Shown here: positions 26,796 through 36,004 of the stretch, in pieces | Numbering within the stretch: the first letter of the stretch is position 1 | How the letters are laid out: every line of letters begins with the position of its first letter | Origin: an uncultured Prevotella sp. | GTDB lineage: Bacteria; Bacteroidota; Bacteroidia; Bacteroidales; Bacteroidaceae | Reading direction: 5' to 3' | NCBI GenBank assembly: GCA_905196835.1 | Contig: CAJJWN010000027.1 | Span: forward strand, 1 to 40,758 | Length of the DNA: 40,758 bases | Program-made: the position numbers and the translations under genes | Notes under the pieces: generated by a model | What the model was told of the DNA's origin: nothing | Database searches by the model: none | Seen by the model: the letters and a program-made list of their open reading frames with translations, nothing else

Positions 26796-26832
26796 ATAAA
26801 AGGAAGAGAAACGACCTTTTATTTTGCATTGC
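26786..26832. repeat. Perfect 18-bp inverted repeat overlapping the -33 element
   Basis: GCAATGCAAAATAAAAGG (26786-26803) and its exact complement at 26815-26832, with an 11-base spacer. In DNA it may be an operator. As RNA in either direction it would be a strong hairpin. Its GCAATGCAAAA edge resembles the linkers of the dispersed palindromic family. Confidence 0.85.
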
Positions 26833-27007
26833 CGAGACGCTGTAAGGTGTATAGAACGCGACTGATACAAAAGTCCAGGACGCGACCAGGAACTAACAAA
26901 ACCAGCTATTACGACCGCATGGCGACACATAAAAACACACATATAATGGCCGCTCAAACCGCCATCTGTAACCAATTGAATAACAGCATGTTACAAATGC
27001 GACTGTA

Positions 27008-27080
27008 AAAGGCCGTCTTTCACATTGCAAAAGATGGCCTTCCGCAGCGTCAAAGACGGCCTTTCGCAATGCCAAAGGCC
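27008..27080. repeat. Cluster of AAAGGCCGTCTTT palindromic repeats (site 2)
   Basis: AAAGGCCGTCTTT at 27008-27020, then CACATTGC, a degenerate AAAAGATGGCCTT, then AAAGACGGCCTTT at 27052-27064, and a final CAATGCCAAAGGCC. The cluster lies in the divergent 534-base gap between the ATP-grasp and AAA ATPase genes. The rest of that gap (26833-27007, 27081-27198) shows nothing else. Confidence 0.8.
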
Positions 27081-27198
27081 ACATATGGCAAAACGCATAT
27101 GCGCACACAGCAAAACAATACGATGAAAACACTGCCGCCGACAGCACTTCGGCTTATTGTAAAAATAAGTAAAAAAACAGAGTTTTTGCAATGTTCAG

Positions 27199-27229
27199 TT
27201 GTCAAACTAAATAATAAGTATTATCTTTG
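27199..27229 (+). promoter_or_regulatory. Promoter of the AAA ATPase-PFOR genes
   Basis: TTG (27199-27201), a 20-base spacer, and TATCTTTG (27222-27229), 43 bases before ATG 27273. Confidence 0.75.
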
Positions 27230-27272
27230 CAAAGGATAAGCCGCATCCGGCTACAAAACAAATTGAAAAAGA

Positions 27273-28460
27273 ATGGAAGCCTTCTATCGCACCCATACTT
27301 ATTTAGTAGAACACACCAACGCGCCAGTACGCCGCCTGCTGATGGATGAAATCAACTGGGACGACAGGCTTATCGGCATAAAAGGCACGCGCGGTGTGGG
27401 GAAGACTACATTCCTACTGCAATACGCCAAGGAGCACTTTGCGCCCAACGACCGCCGCTGCCTGTACGTAAACATGAACAACTTTTACTTTCAGGGACGC
27501 GGCATAGCCGACTTTGCCAGCGAGTTCTGCAAGAACGGCGGAAAGGTACTGCTAATCGACCAAGTGTTCAAGGAGCCAAACTGGAGCAAGGAGTTGCGCC
27601 GGTGTCACGACGAGAACCCCGGGCTGAAGATAATCTTCACAGGAAGCAGCGTGATGCGCCTGAAGGAAGACAACCCCGAGCTGAACGGCATAGTAAAGAG
27701 CTACAACCTACGCGGCTTCTCGTTCCGCGAGTTCCTAAACCTCGCAGCAGGCACAAACCTGCGCGCATACACACTCGACGAGATACTGCACAGCCACGAA
27801 CACATAACGCGACAAATACTGCCTGAAGTTTCGCCGAACAAATATTTTACACTATATTTGCACCACGGGTTCTACCCGTTCTTCCTCGAACACCGCAATT
27901 TCTCGGAAAACCTGCTCAAAACGATGAACATGATGACCGAGGTTGACATACTGCTTATAAAGCAAATCGAACTGAAATACCTGACGAAGATAAAAAAACT
28001 GTTCTACCTGCTCGCCGTCGACGGCCCCAAGGCTCCCAACGTAAGCCAGCTGGCCAACGACATAGAGACAAGCCGCGCCACGGTGATGAACTACATGAAG
28101 TATCTGGCCGAGGCGCGCCTCATCAATGTGATATACCCACGCGGACAAGAGTTTCCCAAGAAGCCGAGCAAGGTGATGATGCACAACCCCAACCTGATGT
28201 ACGCCATCTACCCCATAAGAGTGGAACAGCAGGACATCATGGAGACATTCTTCGTCAACTCGATGTGGAAAGACCACACCGTAAACCAGGCAGGAAAAGA
28301 CAACTACTACATAATAGACGGCGGAAAGAAATTCAGGGTATGCGACGCCGTAGGCAACGGCAAGGTACGCATAACGCCCGATACCGTCTACGCACGGTAC
28401 AATACGGAAATAGGCAAAGACAACCAAATTCCGCTATGGCTATTCGGATTTTTATACTAA
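27273..28460 (+). CDS. AAA_14-type ATPase with C-terminal winged helix
   Basis: A 395-residue cytosolic P-loop ATPase. Walker A is GTRGVGKTT (Lys44). Walker B is KVLLIDQV, with Asp96 followed by Gln97 where a glutamate is usual. A sensor-like IIFTGSSVMRL lies at about 120-130. The middle has SFREFLNL, and residues 250-290 form a winged helix (NVSQLANDIETSRATVMNYMKYLAEARLI). This layout matches the ATP-binding AAA_14/DUF4143-type proteins common in anaerobes, whose roles are mostly unknown. The stop is only 33 bases before the PFOR start and no promoter is visible between them, so the two are likely co-transcribed. A link to PFOR function is an inference from position only. Confidence 0.85.
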   Translation: MEAFYRTHTYLVEHTNAPVRRLLMDEINWDDRLIGIKGTRGVGKTTFLLQYAKEHFAPNDRRCLYVNMNNFYFQGRGIADFASEFCKNGGKVLLIDQVFKEPNWSKELRRCHDENPGLKIIFTGSSVMRLKEDNPELNGIVKSYNLRGFSFREFLNLAAGTNLRAYTLDEILHSHEHITRQILPEVSPNKYFTLYLHHGFYPFFLEHRNFSENLLKTMNMMTEVDILLIKQIELKYLTKIKKLFYLLAVDGPKAPNVSQLANDIETSRATVMNYMKYLAEARLINVIYPRGQEFPKKPSKVMMHNPNLMYAIYPIRVEQQDIMETFFVNSMWKDHTVNQAGKDNYYIIDGGKKFRVCDAVGNGKVRITPDTVYARYNTEIGKDNQIPLWLFGFLY

Positions 28461-28493
28461 AAACAGATACACTAACATTAATGTTTTATTAAA

Positions 28494-31400
28494 ATGGCTA
28501 AAGAAAAAAAGTTTATCACTTGTGATGGTAATGAAGCAGCCGCGCACATAAGCTACATGTTCAGCGAGGTTGCGGCAATTTACCCTATCACGCCGTCATC
28601 ACCCATGGCGGAGCACGTTGACGAATGGGCCGCAAAAGGACGCAAAAACCTCTTCGGACAGACCGTGTCCGTACAGGAAATGCAATCAGAGGGAGGCGCA
28701 GCCGGAGCAGTACACGGCTCGCTCCAGGCCGGAGCGTTGACCACAACGTTCACCGCATCGCAGGGATTGCTCCTCATGATACCTAACATGTACAAGATTG
28801 CCGGCGAGCTGCTGCCCTGCGTATTCGACGTATCGGCCCGCACTTTGGCTTCACACTCTCTTTGCATCTTCGGCGACCACCAGGACGTAATGGCTTGCCG
28901 TCAGACAGGCTTCGCCATGTTCTGCGAAGGCTCCGTACAGGAGGTAATGGACCTTACAGCCGTTGCCCACCTGGCTTCACTCAAGACATGTGTGCCGTTC
29001 CTCAACTTCTTCGACGGCTTCCGCACGTCTCACGAATACCACAAAATCGAGGTGCTCGAGCAGGAAGACATCGCCCCGCTGGTTGACATGGACGACATCA
29101 AGCGCTTCCGCGACCGCGCGTTGACACCTGAACGCCCCGTGACACGCGGTACGGCAGAGAACCCCGAGACATTCTTCACACACCGCGAGGCTTGCAACGA
29201 ATATTATGACAAGGTACCCGAAGTAGTAGAACATTATCTCGGAGAAATAAGCAAGATAACCGGCCGCGAATATCATCTGTTCTCTTATTACGGAGCAGAA
29301 GACGCCGAAAGGATGATTATCCTCATGGGCTCAGCCACAGAGGCTGCGCGCGAAGCTATCGACTACCTGAACAAGAACGGCGAGAAGGTCGGCATGATTT
29401 CGGTACACCTCTACCGTCCGTTCTCTGTAAAACACCTGCTCGCATCAGTTCCGGCAACCGTGAAGCGCATCGCCGTACTCGACAGGACGAAGGAACCGGG
29501 CGCGGAAGGCGAGCCCCTGTACCTCGACGTAAAGAGCGCTTACTACGACGTGGAGAACAAGCCGCTCATAGTCGGCGGACGTTACGGCCTTGGCTCTAAC
29601 GACACAACGCCTGCTACAATCATCTCCGTATTCAACAACTTGAAGCTCAACGAGCCTAAAAACCACTTCACCGTTGGTATAGTTGACGACGTAACGTTCA
29701 CCTCGCTGCCCAAGGTTGAGGAAATGGCTCTCGGAGGCGAAGGCATGTTCGAGGCCAAGTTCTACGGACTTGGAGCTGACGGTACAGTCGGAGCAAACAA
29801 GAACTCCGTGAAAATCATCGGCGACAACACCGACAAGCACTGCCAGGCTTACTTCTCTTATGACTCTAAGAAGTCGGGCGGCTTCACCTGCTCTCACCTA
29901 CGCTTCGGTGACACGCCAATACGCAGCACATACTTGGTTAACACGCCTAACTTCGTGGCTTGCCACGTACAGGCATACCTCCACATGTATGACGTTACAC
30001 GCGGATTGCAGAAGAACGGCACGTTCCTGCTCAACACCATATTCGAGGGCGACGAGCTGGTGAACTTCATACCTAACAAGGTAAAGCGTTATTTCGCGCA
30101 GAACAACATCACCGTTTACTATATCAACGCTACAAAGATTGCACAGGAGATTGGCCTCGGCAACCGTACCAACACCATTCTCCAAAGCGCGTTCTTCCGC
30201 ATCACAGGCGTTATCCCCGAAGACCTTGCCATCGAGCAGATGAAGAAGTTTATCGTCAAGTCCTACGGCAAGAAAGGTCAGGACGTTGTCGACAAGAACT
30301 ACGCAGCTGTTGACCGTGGCGGAGAATACAAGCAGCTTACAGTTGACCCGGCTTGGGCAAACCTTCCCGACGACGCTGTTGTTGAAGACGACGCTCCGGC
30401 ATTCGTTAAAGAGCTTGTACGCCCCATCAACGCACAGGCAGGCGACCTGCTCAAGGTATCCGACTTCATCAAGCACGACACTGTAGACGGAACTTGGCAG
30501 AACGGCACTGCTGCCTATGAGAAGCGCGGTGTAGAAGCATTTGTCCCGAAATGGAACGCTGAAAACTGTATACAATGTAACAAGTGTGCTTACGTTTGTC
30601 CTCACGCTGCCATCCGTCCGTTCGTTCTTACAGACGATGAGCTTAAAGGCTTCGACGGAACTACCTTGGAAATGAAGGCTCCGGCAGCCATGAAGGGCAT
30701 GCACTTCGTCATCGAGCCGAGCGTGCTCGACTGTCTCGGATGCGGCAACTGCGCCGATGTATGTCCCGGCAACCCGAAAAAGGGCAAGGCTCTCACCATG
30801 GTACCGTTCGCAGGCGACGATGCGGAGGCTGCACGTTGGGATTACCTCGTAAAGAACGTGAAGAGCAAGCAAGACTTGGTTGACATCAAGTCAAATGTCA
30901 AAAATTCACAATTTGCAAAACCGCTGTTCGAGTTCTCCGGAGCTTGTGCTGGCTGCGGCGAGACCCCGTATGTGAAACTGATTTCGCAACTGTTTGGCGA
31001 CCGCGAGATGATTGCCAACGCTACGGGCTGCTCTTCCATCTACTCCGCGTCAATTCCGTCCACTCCTTACTGCACAAACGACAAGGGACAAGGCCCTGCC
31101 TTCGACAACTCTTTGTTCGAGGACTTCTGCGAGTTCGGCATGGGTATGGTACTCGGTAACAAGAAGATGAAGGAACGCATCACCATACTGCTCAACGAGG
31201 CCATCGCCAAGGAAGACACTCCGGCCGACTTCAAGGCCGCAGCTCAAGAGTGGATTGACGGCAAGGAGAACGCTGACGCATCAAAGGCTGCAGCAGCCAA
31301 GCTGAAGCCGCTCATCGCCGCAGGTGCTGAAGCAGGATGTGAAATATGCAAGGAACTGAAAACGCTCGACCACTATCTCGTTAAGCGCAGCCAGTGGATA

Positions 31401-32063
31401 ATCGGCGGCGACGGTGCCTCTTACGACATCGGCTACGGCGGTCTCGACCACGTTATAGCAAGCGGTGAGGACGTAAATATCCTCGTGCTCGACACTGAGG
31501 TTTACTCTAACACTGGCGGTCAGTCGTCAAAGGCTACTCCTCTTGGCGCCATCGCGCAGTTCGCCGCACAGGGCAAGCGCATCCGCAAGAAGGACCTCGG
31601 CCTCATGGCTACTACTTACGGCTACGTTTACGTTGCACAGATAGCAATGGGCGCAGACAACGCACAGTGCCTGAAAGCCATCCGCGAGGCAGAGGCTTAT
31701 CCAGGCCCGTCACTCGTCATAGCTTACGCTCCGTGTATCAACCACGGCCTCAAGGCCAAGGGCGGCATGGGCAAGAGCCAGGCAGAGGAAGCAAAGGCCG
31801 TTGAATGTGGCTACTGGCACTTGTGGCGTTACAACCCCGAGCTGGCAGAACAGGGCAAAAACCCGTTCTCTCTTGACTCGAAGGAGCCCGACTGGAGCAA
31901 GTTCCACGACTTCCTCTTGGGCGAAGTACGCTATCTCTCTGTCAAGAAGGCTTATCCTAACGAGGCAGAGGAGCTGTTCGCCGAGGCCGAGCGCATGGCT
32001 AAGCTGCGTTACAAGAGCTACATACGCAAGTCAAAGGAAGACTGGAGCGAAGAAGAGGCATGA
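28494..32063 (+). CDS. nifJ: Pyruvate:ferredoxin (flavodoxin) oxidoreductase, single-chain
   Basis: Converts pyruvate and CoA to acetyl-CoA, CO2 and reduced ferredoxin, the central anaerobic pyruvate step. At 1189 residues it is of full length for the homodimeric class. The order is the N-terminal PP-binding-site domain (AAAHISYMFSEVAAIYPITPSS), the gamma-like domain (GADGTVGANKNSVKIIG near 425), and the ferredoxin domain with two 4Fe-4S sets. These are Cys692-695-698-702 (CIQCNKCAYVCP) and Cys747-750-753-757 (CLGCGNCADVCPG). The TPP domain follows, with CAGCGET, GDGASYDIGYGGLDH and VYSNTGGQSSKATPLGA. Codon use is that of a highly expressed gene. A terminator follows at 32127. Confidence 0.97.
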   Translation: MAKEKKFITCDGNEAAAHISYMFSEVAAIYPITPSSPMAEHVDEWAAKGRKNLFGQTVSVQEMQSEGGAAGAVHGSLQAGALTTTFTASQGLLLMIPNMYKIAGELLPCVFDVSARTLASHSLCIFGDHQDVMACRQTGFAMFCEGSVQEVMDLTAVAHLASLKTCVPFLNFFDGFRTSHEYHKIEVLEQEDIAPLVDMDDIKRFRDRALTPERPVTRGTAENPETFFTHREACNEYYDKVPEVVEHYLGEISKITGREYHLFSYYGAEDAERMIILMGSATEAAREAIDYLNKNGEKVGMISVHLYRPFSVKHLLASVPATVKRIAVLDRTKEPGAEGEPLYLDVKSAYYDVENKPLIVGGRYGLGSNDTTPATIISVFNNLKLNEPKNHFTVGIVDDVTFTSLPKVEEMALGGEGMFEAKFYGLGADGTVGANKNSVKIIGDNTDKHCQAYFSYDSKKSGGFTCSHLRFGDTPIRSTYLVNTPNFVACHVQAYLHMYDVTRGLQKNGTFLLNTIFEGDELVNFIPNKVKRYFAQNNITVYYINATKIAQEIGLGNRTNTILQSAFFRITGVIPEDLAIEQMKKFIVKSYGKKGQDVVDKNYAAVDRGGEYKQLTVDPAWANLPDDAVVEDDAPAFVKELVRPINAQAGDLLKVSDFIKHDTVDGTWQNGTAAYEKRGVEAFVPKWNAENCIQCNKCAYVCPHAAIRPFVLTDDELKGFDGTTLEMKAPAAMKGMHFVIEPSVLDCLGCGNCADVCPGNPKKGKALTMVPFAGDDAEAARWDYLVKNVKSKQDLVDIKSNVKNSQFAKPLFEFSGACAGCGETPYVKLISQLFGDREMIANATGCSSIYSASIPSTPYCTNDKGQGPAFDNSLFEDFCEFGMGMVLGNKKMKERITILLNEAIAKEDTPADFKAAAQEWIDGKENADASKAAAAKLKPLIAAGAEAGCEICKELKTLDHYLVKRSQWIIGGDGASYDIGYGGLDHVIASGEDVNILVLDTEVYSNTGGQSSKATPLGAIAQFAAQGKRIRKKDLGLMATTYGYVYVAQIAMGADNAQCLKAIREAEAYPGPSLVIAYAPCINHGLKAKGGMGKSQAEEAKAVECGYWHLWRYNPELAEQGKNPFSLDSKEPDWSKFHDFLLGEVRYLSVKKAYPNEAEELFAEAERMAKLRYKSYIRKSKEDWSEEEA

Positions 32064-32126
32064 TTAACGCATGTCATACCTTGCCTTCATTATAAAGACA
32101 AGGCATGATGACTAATAAGATGGAAG

Positions 32127-32160
32127 CTTGCAACGTTGACAATGTTGCAAGTTTTCATTT
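32127..32160 (+). terminator. Terminator of the PFOR gene
   Basis: CTTGCAAC (32127-32134) pairs with GTTGCAAG (32144-32151), followed by TTTTCATTT. The outer GAA/TTC can extend the stem. It lies directly before the stop of the convergent comEC gene. Confidence 0.8.
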
Positions 32161-32161
32161 T

Positions 32162-33679
32162 TCATCTATAAACCCAAAGCAGCTTACGGACATACGGCAG
32201 AGCGAAATAAACCGCGAAGATAATAACATAAATCATCATCACCTGAATGATGTTAAGCTTGATGCCGTCAATGCTTGCCCCAGGAAGAGCCGCCACAAAC
32301 GATACGCTTGCATTCATAAACTCTACCGTCTTTACGACTATGAGACATAACGCACCCTGCAACCACGGCAGCCCGGACGTGAGCAAAACAAACACCGCGC
32401 CATAAAGAATTATCGTGGAAGCGGGGATTACCACGAAATTCGCTAGCAGGAAATAGCAGGAGAAACGGCCGAAGTAAAACGCCACCAACGGTGCCACTCC
32501 TAACTGGGCTGACAACGACACAGCCGTCATCTGCCACACATATCCCAATATAGGAATATGCCTTGCCTTCACCGGCACAATATTATAAAACACAGGGTAG
32601 AACAATATTATGAACAACACGGAGACAAACGACATCTGGAAGCCTACATCATAGAAATTCAACGGATTAGCAACAAGCACAGCGAACGCCGCAACCGCCA
32701 ACACGTTCAACGATATCCTGTCACGGTTAAGCAAACTGACAAACGAATATACCGTAAGCATGACGGCGGAGCGCACAGCCGATACCGGCAAGCCGGCAAT
32801 GAATACATACGCCCATACGGCCAGCACTATGGCCGACTGCGCCACAACCGAATTGCGCCGCCTGAAGAACAGCAGCATGAGCATGGCATAGATTATGCCA
32901 AGGTGCAGCCCTGACAGCGACAATACATGCAGCGCGCCTGAAACGGAATAGTCGTCAGTCATATCTTCCGACATCGACACACGCTCGCCCAGCGTCATCG
33001 CCGCCAGCACAGCGTAGACCTGCCCGTCCACGCCCGACCGCCGGAACACGTCAAGCAGCCTCTCCCTTATCCTCAATGCCACTATCTTAGTTCGTTCAAT
33101 GGCCGACAGTTTCTCAAGGCTAACCCTGCACCCTTGCCAGTCGTCAACATACATAAACGCCGTTGCTGAATATCCATGGAACAACAGGTAGCGGCCATAG
33201 TCAAACGTAGAGCCTGCAAAACTTGACGGTTTCTCTAACCGAGCCCTGCACTTTATCCCTACACCCGGACGCAGCGCACCGGTTCTACCATCCCTGTAAA
33301 ACGAAGCCCTGACCTTCATCGGCCGCTGCCGGTCAGCAATGATGACATCGCAACGCACCACCTTGCCTGCCACCACCGGCGGACTTGCCACCACGGCCTT
33401 GAACTCAGTCTCTTCATCGGGCAACGCCACATCGACCGACGACAACTCATGCACTGCGAGACTGCCGCCAAGGCATACGCACGCTGCGAACAACGCCACC
33501 GTCTGCGCCACAGCGCGCCCCATCAATATGACGGCAACAGCAATGGACGCAAGCAACGCCGCATACCACATGCCGTCAGGCACACTTCCACGCAACCATG
33601 TGCCAAGCACTATGCCCGCAACGAGAAACCCCGTCACGCGCAACATTGGATAGAGCTGCATCCACCCGTTCACCTTCAT
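32162..33679 (-). CDS. ComEC/Rec2-family membrane protein
   Basis: A 505-residue polytopic membrane protein with an N-terminal DUF4131-type region (about 1-160, two or three hydrophobic helices and a beta-rich soluble part). The Competence domain follows (about 210-490), including GALHVLSLSGLHLGIIYAML and AGLPVSAVRSAVML, which are family signatures. ComEC forms the inner-membrane channel for DNA uptake in competent bacteria. The C-terminal metallo-beta-lactamase domain of Bacillus ComEC is absent, as is common in Bacteroidetes homologues. A TATCTTTG box on the minus strand (33702-33709) lies 23 bases before the ATG. Natural competence cannot be inferred from this gene alone. Confidence 0.92.
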   Translation of the reverse strand: MKVNGWMQLYPMLRVTGFLVAGIVLGTWLRGSVPDGMWYAALLASIAVAVILMGRAVAQTVALFAACVCLGGSLAVHELSSVDVALPDEETEFKAVVASPPVVAGKVVRCDVIIADRQRPMKVRASFYRDGRTGALRPGVGIKCRARLEKPSSFAGSTFDYGRYLLFHGYSATAFMYVDDWQGCRVSLEKLSAIERTKIVALRIRERLLDVFRRSGVDGQVYAVLAAMTLGERVSMSEDMTDDYSVSGALHVLSLSGLHLGIIYAMLMLLFFRRRNSVVAQSAIVLAVWAYVFIAGLPVSAVRSAVMLTVYSFVSLLNRDRISLNVLAVAAFAVLVANPLNFYDVGFQMSFVSVLFIILFYPVFYNIVPVKARHIPILGYVWQMTAVSLSAQLGVAPLVAFYFGRFSCYFLLANFVVIPASTIILYGAVFVLLTSGLPWLQGALCLIVVKTVEFMNASVSFVAALPGASIDGIKLNIIQVMMIYVIIFAVYFALPYVRKLLWVYR

Positions 33680-33701
33680 ACTACATGCCGCTTACATCAT
33701 A

Positions 33702-33759
33702 CAAAGATAACGTTTTTAACGCAAAGACGCGCCCTTTCACATGAAAAGCACTACCTTTG
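33702..33759. promoter_or_regulatory. Divergent -7 boxes for comEC and the EFR1 gene
   Basis: TATCTTTG on the minus strand at 33702-33709 (for comEC) and TACCTTTG on the + strand at 33752-33759 (for the EFR1 gene). Neither has a well-spaced TTG. The + box lies inside the longer TTG-started frame at 33757, so ATG 33802 is preferred for the EFR1 gene. Confidence 0.55.
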
Positions 33760-33801
33760 CATAATCTTTATACGATATTCATACAAACAAAAAGACACTT
33801 T

Positions 33802-34572
33802 ATGATATTCTACATGTCAGGAACGGGCAACACGCGCTGGGCGGCAACAACAATTGCCCAAGCCACTGGCGAAAAGCTTGTCAACATATTAGACAAAGGC
33901 CTTGAAAACACTTCATACCGCCTTGACGACGGTGAACGCCTTGGCTTCTGCTTCCCCGTACACGGGTGGAGACCACCAAAAGCCTTCAGGGATTTCATCG
34001 GTCGGCTCGACCTTGGCCAAACCACAGGCCACTACTGCTACGCCTTGTGCACCGCAGGCGACAACATCGGCGAAACCATCGACATACTGCGCGGCGACCT
34101 CGCAAAGAAAGGCATACGCCTTGACAGCGCCTTCTCTCTCGTCATGCCAGAATCATACGTCGGCCTGCCCTTCATGGACGTTGACACGCCCGAAAACGAA
34201 GCGCGCAAAAAAGCGAAGGCGGCAGCCGGCCTTGCACGCTTCATCGAGATAATCAAGGAAAGACGCACCGGAGCAGAAGAACTTACCATAGGCCGCTGGC
34301 CGCGAATAAACAGCCGTCTGCTCGGAGGCTTCTTCACCAGGCGTCTCATCACCGACAAGCCCTTCCATGTAACGACCGACCTGTGTACCGGCTGCGGCCT
34401 CTGCGCCGCGTCATGCCCTACGGGCAACATCACACCCGGTGACGGCAACCGTCCAACATGGAGCAACGACGGCTCGTGCCTCGCCTGCTTCGCCTGCTAT
34501 CACCACTGCCCCCACCACGCCATAGAGTACGGGCGCATGACCAGGCACAAGGGGCAATACTACTTTAAATGA
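33802..34572 (+). CDS. EFR1-type flavodoxin/ferredoxin fusion
   Basis: A 256-residue cytosolic electron-transfer protein. It has an N-terminal flavodoxin-like domain with the FMN phosphate loop MSGTGNTRW (5-13) and a C-terminal 2[4Fe-4S] ferredoxin domain, CTGCGLCAASCPTG and CLACFACYHHCPHHA. This arrangement is that of the EFR1 family of Bacteroidales and clostridial anaerobes, whose partners are largely unknown. It may accept electrons from PFOR-derived ferredoxin, but this is inference; the two genes are not in one operon (comEC lies between them, on the other strand). It is monocistronic with a strong shared terminator. Confidence 0.9.
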   Translation: MIFYMSGTGNTRWAATTIAQATGEKLVNILDKGLENTSYRLDDGERLGFCFPVHGWRPPKAFRDFIGRLDLGQTTGHYCYALCTAGDNIGETIDILRGDLAKKGIRLDSAFSLVMPESYVGLPFMDVDTPENEARKKAKAAAGLARFIEIIKERRTGAEELTIGRWPRINSRLLGGFFTRRLITDKPFHVTTDLCTGCGLCAASCPTGNITPGDGNRPTWSNDGSCLACFACYHHCPHHAIEYGRMTRHKGQYYFK

Positions 34573-34592
34573 AAAATTAAAAATTAAAAATT

Positions 34593-34641
34593 AAAAGTGA
34601 AAAATCCATTGCCCGGCAAAGCATTTGGATTTTTCACTTTT
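34593..34641. terminator. Bidirectional terminator between convergent genes
   Basis: A perfect 16-bp stem (AAAAGTGAAAAATCCA at 34593-34608 with 34626-34641) with a 17-base loop, A-rich before and T-rich after. It serves both the EFR1 gene and yggS. A short (AAAATT)n tract precedes it. Confidence 0.85.
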
Positions 34642-34654
34642 CATTTTTCATTTC

Positions 34655-35335
34655 CTAATATTCTCTCTCCCCGAATATCGCCGTGCCGACGCGCACCATT
34701 GTGCTGCGGCACTGCACGGCTATCTGATAGTCGCCGCTCATGCCCCACGACCGCTCGCGGAAGCTGTCGTCAGCCGCAAAGTAACGCTGCTTCAACTCGT
34801 CGAACAGCGCGGCAGCCTCGTTGAACTCGCGGCGTATCTGCACCTCGTCGTCAGTGTTTGATGCCATCATCATCAAGCCGCAAATCCTCACATGCTCCAG
34901 CTCGCGCCACTCGCCTGCCGCCAACATCTCGCGGCACCCGTCAGGCGTAAAGCCATACTTCGTGGCCTCCTCGGCAATGTGAAGCTCCAGCAGCACGTCA
35001 ATTACGCGCCCATACTTGGCCGCCTGCTTGTTGATTTCCTTCAGCAACTTCACAGAATCCACAGCATCGACCATCGAAATGTACGGCGCGATATACTTCA
35101 CCTTGTTCGTCTGCAAGTGGCCTATGAAGTGCCACTCTATGTCCTCCGGCAGCCCGCAACGCTTCCTGTCAAGCTCCTGCACGTGGCTCTCGCCGAAGGC
35201 GCACTGCCCGGCGGCGTATGCAGCCATAATCTCTTCTGCTGGGTGAAACTTGCTCACAGCCACCAGCCTCACTCCCTCCGGCAGTGTCGCCCTTACAGCG
35301 CCGAGGCGCGCCGCAACGTCTATTCCGGACTGCAT
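34655..35335 (-). CDS. YggS-family PLP homeostasis protein
   Basis: A 226-residue single-domain TIM-barrel protein that binds pyridoxal 5'-phosphate and helps keep PLP and amino-acid pools in balance. No enzyme activity is known for the family. The PLP lysine is Lys29 in LVAVSKFHPAEE. Other hallmarks are FGESHVQE, WHFIGHLQTNK, MDAVDS-like MVDAVDSVKLL and the C-terminal SWGMSGDYQIAVQCRSTMVRVGTAIFG. The ATG at 35335 overlaps the stop of the upstream DUF4494 gene by one base (TGATG), so the genes are translationally coupled; a GTG at 35338 is also possible. Confidence 0.95.
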   Translation of the reverse strand: MQSGIDVAARLGAVRATLPEGVRLVAVSKFHPAEEIMAAYAAGQCAFGESHVQELDRKRCGLPEDIEWHFIGHLQTNKVKYIAPYISMVDAVDSVKLLKEINKQAAKYGRVIDVLLELHIAEEATKYGFTPDGCREMLAAGEWRELEHVRICGLMMMASNTDDEVQIRREFNEAAALFDELKQRYFAADDSFRERSWGMSGDYQIAVQCRSTMVRVGTAIFGEREY

Positions 35336-35844
35336 CACTTGGCCTCCTCCGTAGCCTGCTCGTACTCCGGCCTGTCGTCGGGCTCCGGCTTCTTCAATAT
35401 CTTGTTGTGCTCGAACACGTCCATAATCTGCGTCTCCGCCACCGAGGCTATCACGTAGTCAACCATCGTGCCGCCCATCACCTCGTCTATGCCCTTCACC
35501 GCCTGCGGCAGCGACGCCGCCTGCACCAGGTAAGTCACCGTAGAGCGTTTCTCCTTCTCCGTCTTGTCGTCGATGGTGATAAACTGTAACTTCGCCTTAT
35601 ACCAGCTGTCAGCCGACTCCAAGTCACTGAAAAATACCTCGCCGTAGGCCGCCTTCTTGATGTCTCTCACTTCAAACTCGCCGCTGATGTAAGCCGACAT
35701 CTCCTCTATTATGCTCGACTCCGCCTCCGTGAAGCTCAGCGCGTCAACGGTGTACGCCTCTGTCACCTTCTTCTGCGTGCCGTCCTCCATCGTCTTCTCG
35801 TAACGGATTTTGCACTCAAACCATGTTGTTGTCCTGCTTCTCAT
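35335..35844 (-). CDS. DUF4494 domain protein
   Basis: A 169-residue cytosolic protein of the DUF4494 family, almost confined to Bacteroidales and usually next to yggS. ATG 35844 (MRSRTTTWFECKIRYEKTMEDG) is chosen because a promoter (-7 box 35892-35899) lies in the longer frame from 36000. The core ALSFTEAESSIIEEM...FEVRDIKKAAYGEVFF is well kept; the C-terminus (PEPDDRPEYEQATEEAK) is acidic and probably disordered. Function unknown; the constant yggS pairing is the only hint. Confidence 0.9.
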   Translation of the reverse strand: MRSRTTTWFECKIRYEKTMEDGTQKKVTEAYTVDALSFTEAESSIIEEMSAYISGEFEVRDIKKAAYGEVFFSDLESADSWYKAKLQFITIDDKTEKEKRSTVTYLVQAASLPQAVKGIDEVMGGTMVDYVIASVAETQIMDVFEHNKILKKPEPDDRPEYEQATEEAK

Positions 35845-35891
35845 AATCTTTGTCCTATTTTTTATGTTACTATATCTCTGATTAAGCCGTG

Positions 35892-35922
35892 CAAAAGTAA
35901 TCAAATATGGCGACAAAGCAAA
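35892..35922 (-). promoter_or_regulatory. Promoter of the DUF4494-yggS operon
   Basis: Minus strand TTTG (35922-35919) or the overlapping TTG, a 19-base spacer, and TACTTTTG (35899-35892). The 12-mer ATGGCGACAAAG (35907-35918, + strand), identical to one at the WYL gene promoter, lies in the spacer beside the -33 element. Confidence 0.65.
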
Positions 35923-36004
35923 GACAAAGCGACAGATTTGCATAAAATAAGAAAACGGAGGCAAAGCATAGCCCGCCTCCGATTTATCCAACCAGTACAT
36001 TTTA

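Noticed and set aside
26893..27147. Short frames in the ATP-grasp/AAA ATPase gap
   Set aside because: They run across the palindromic repeats and the promoter of the AAA gene, with no ribosome-binding site or family.
32162..33679. ComEC as a truncated gene because it lacks the metallo-beta-lactamase domain
   Set aside because: Bacteroidetes ComEC proteins often lack this domain, and the gene has a normal start and stop.
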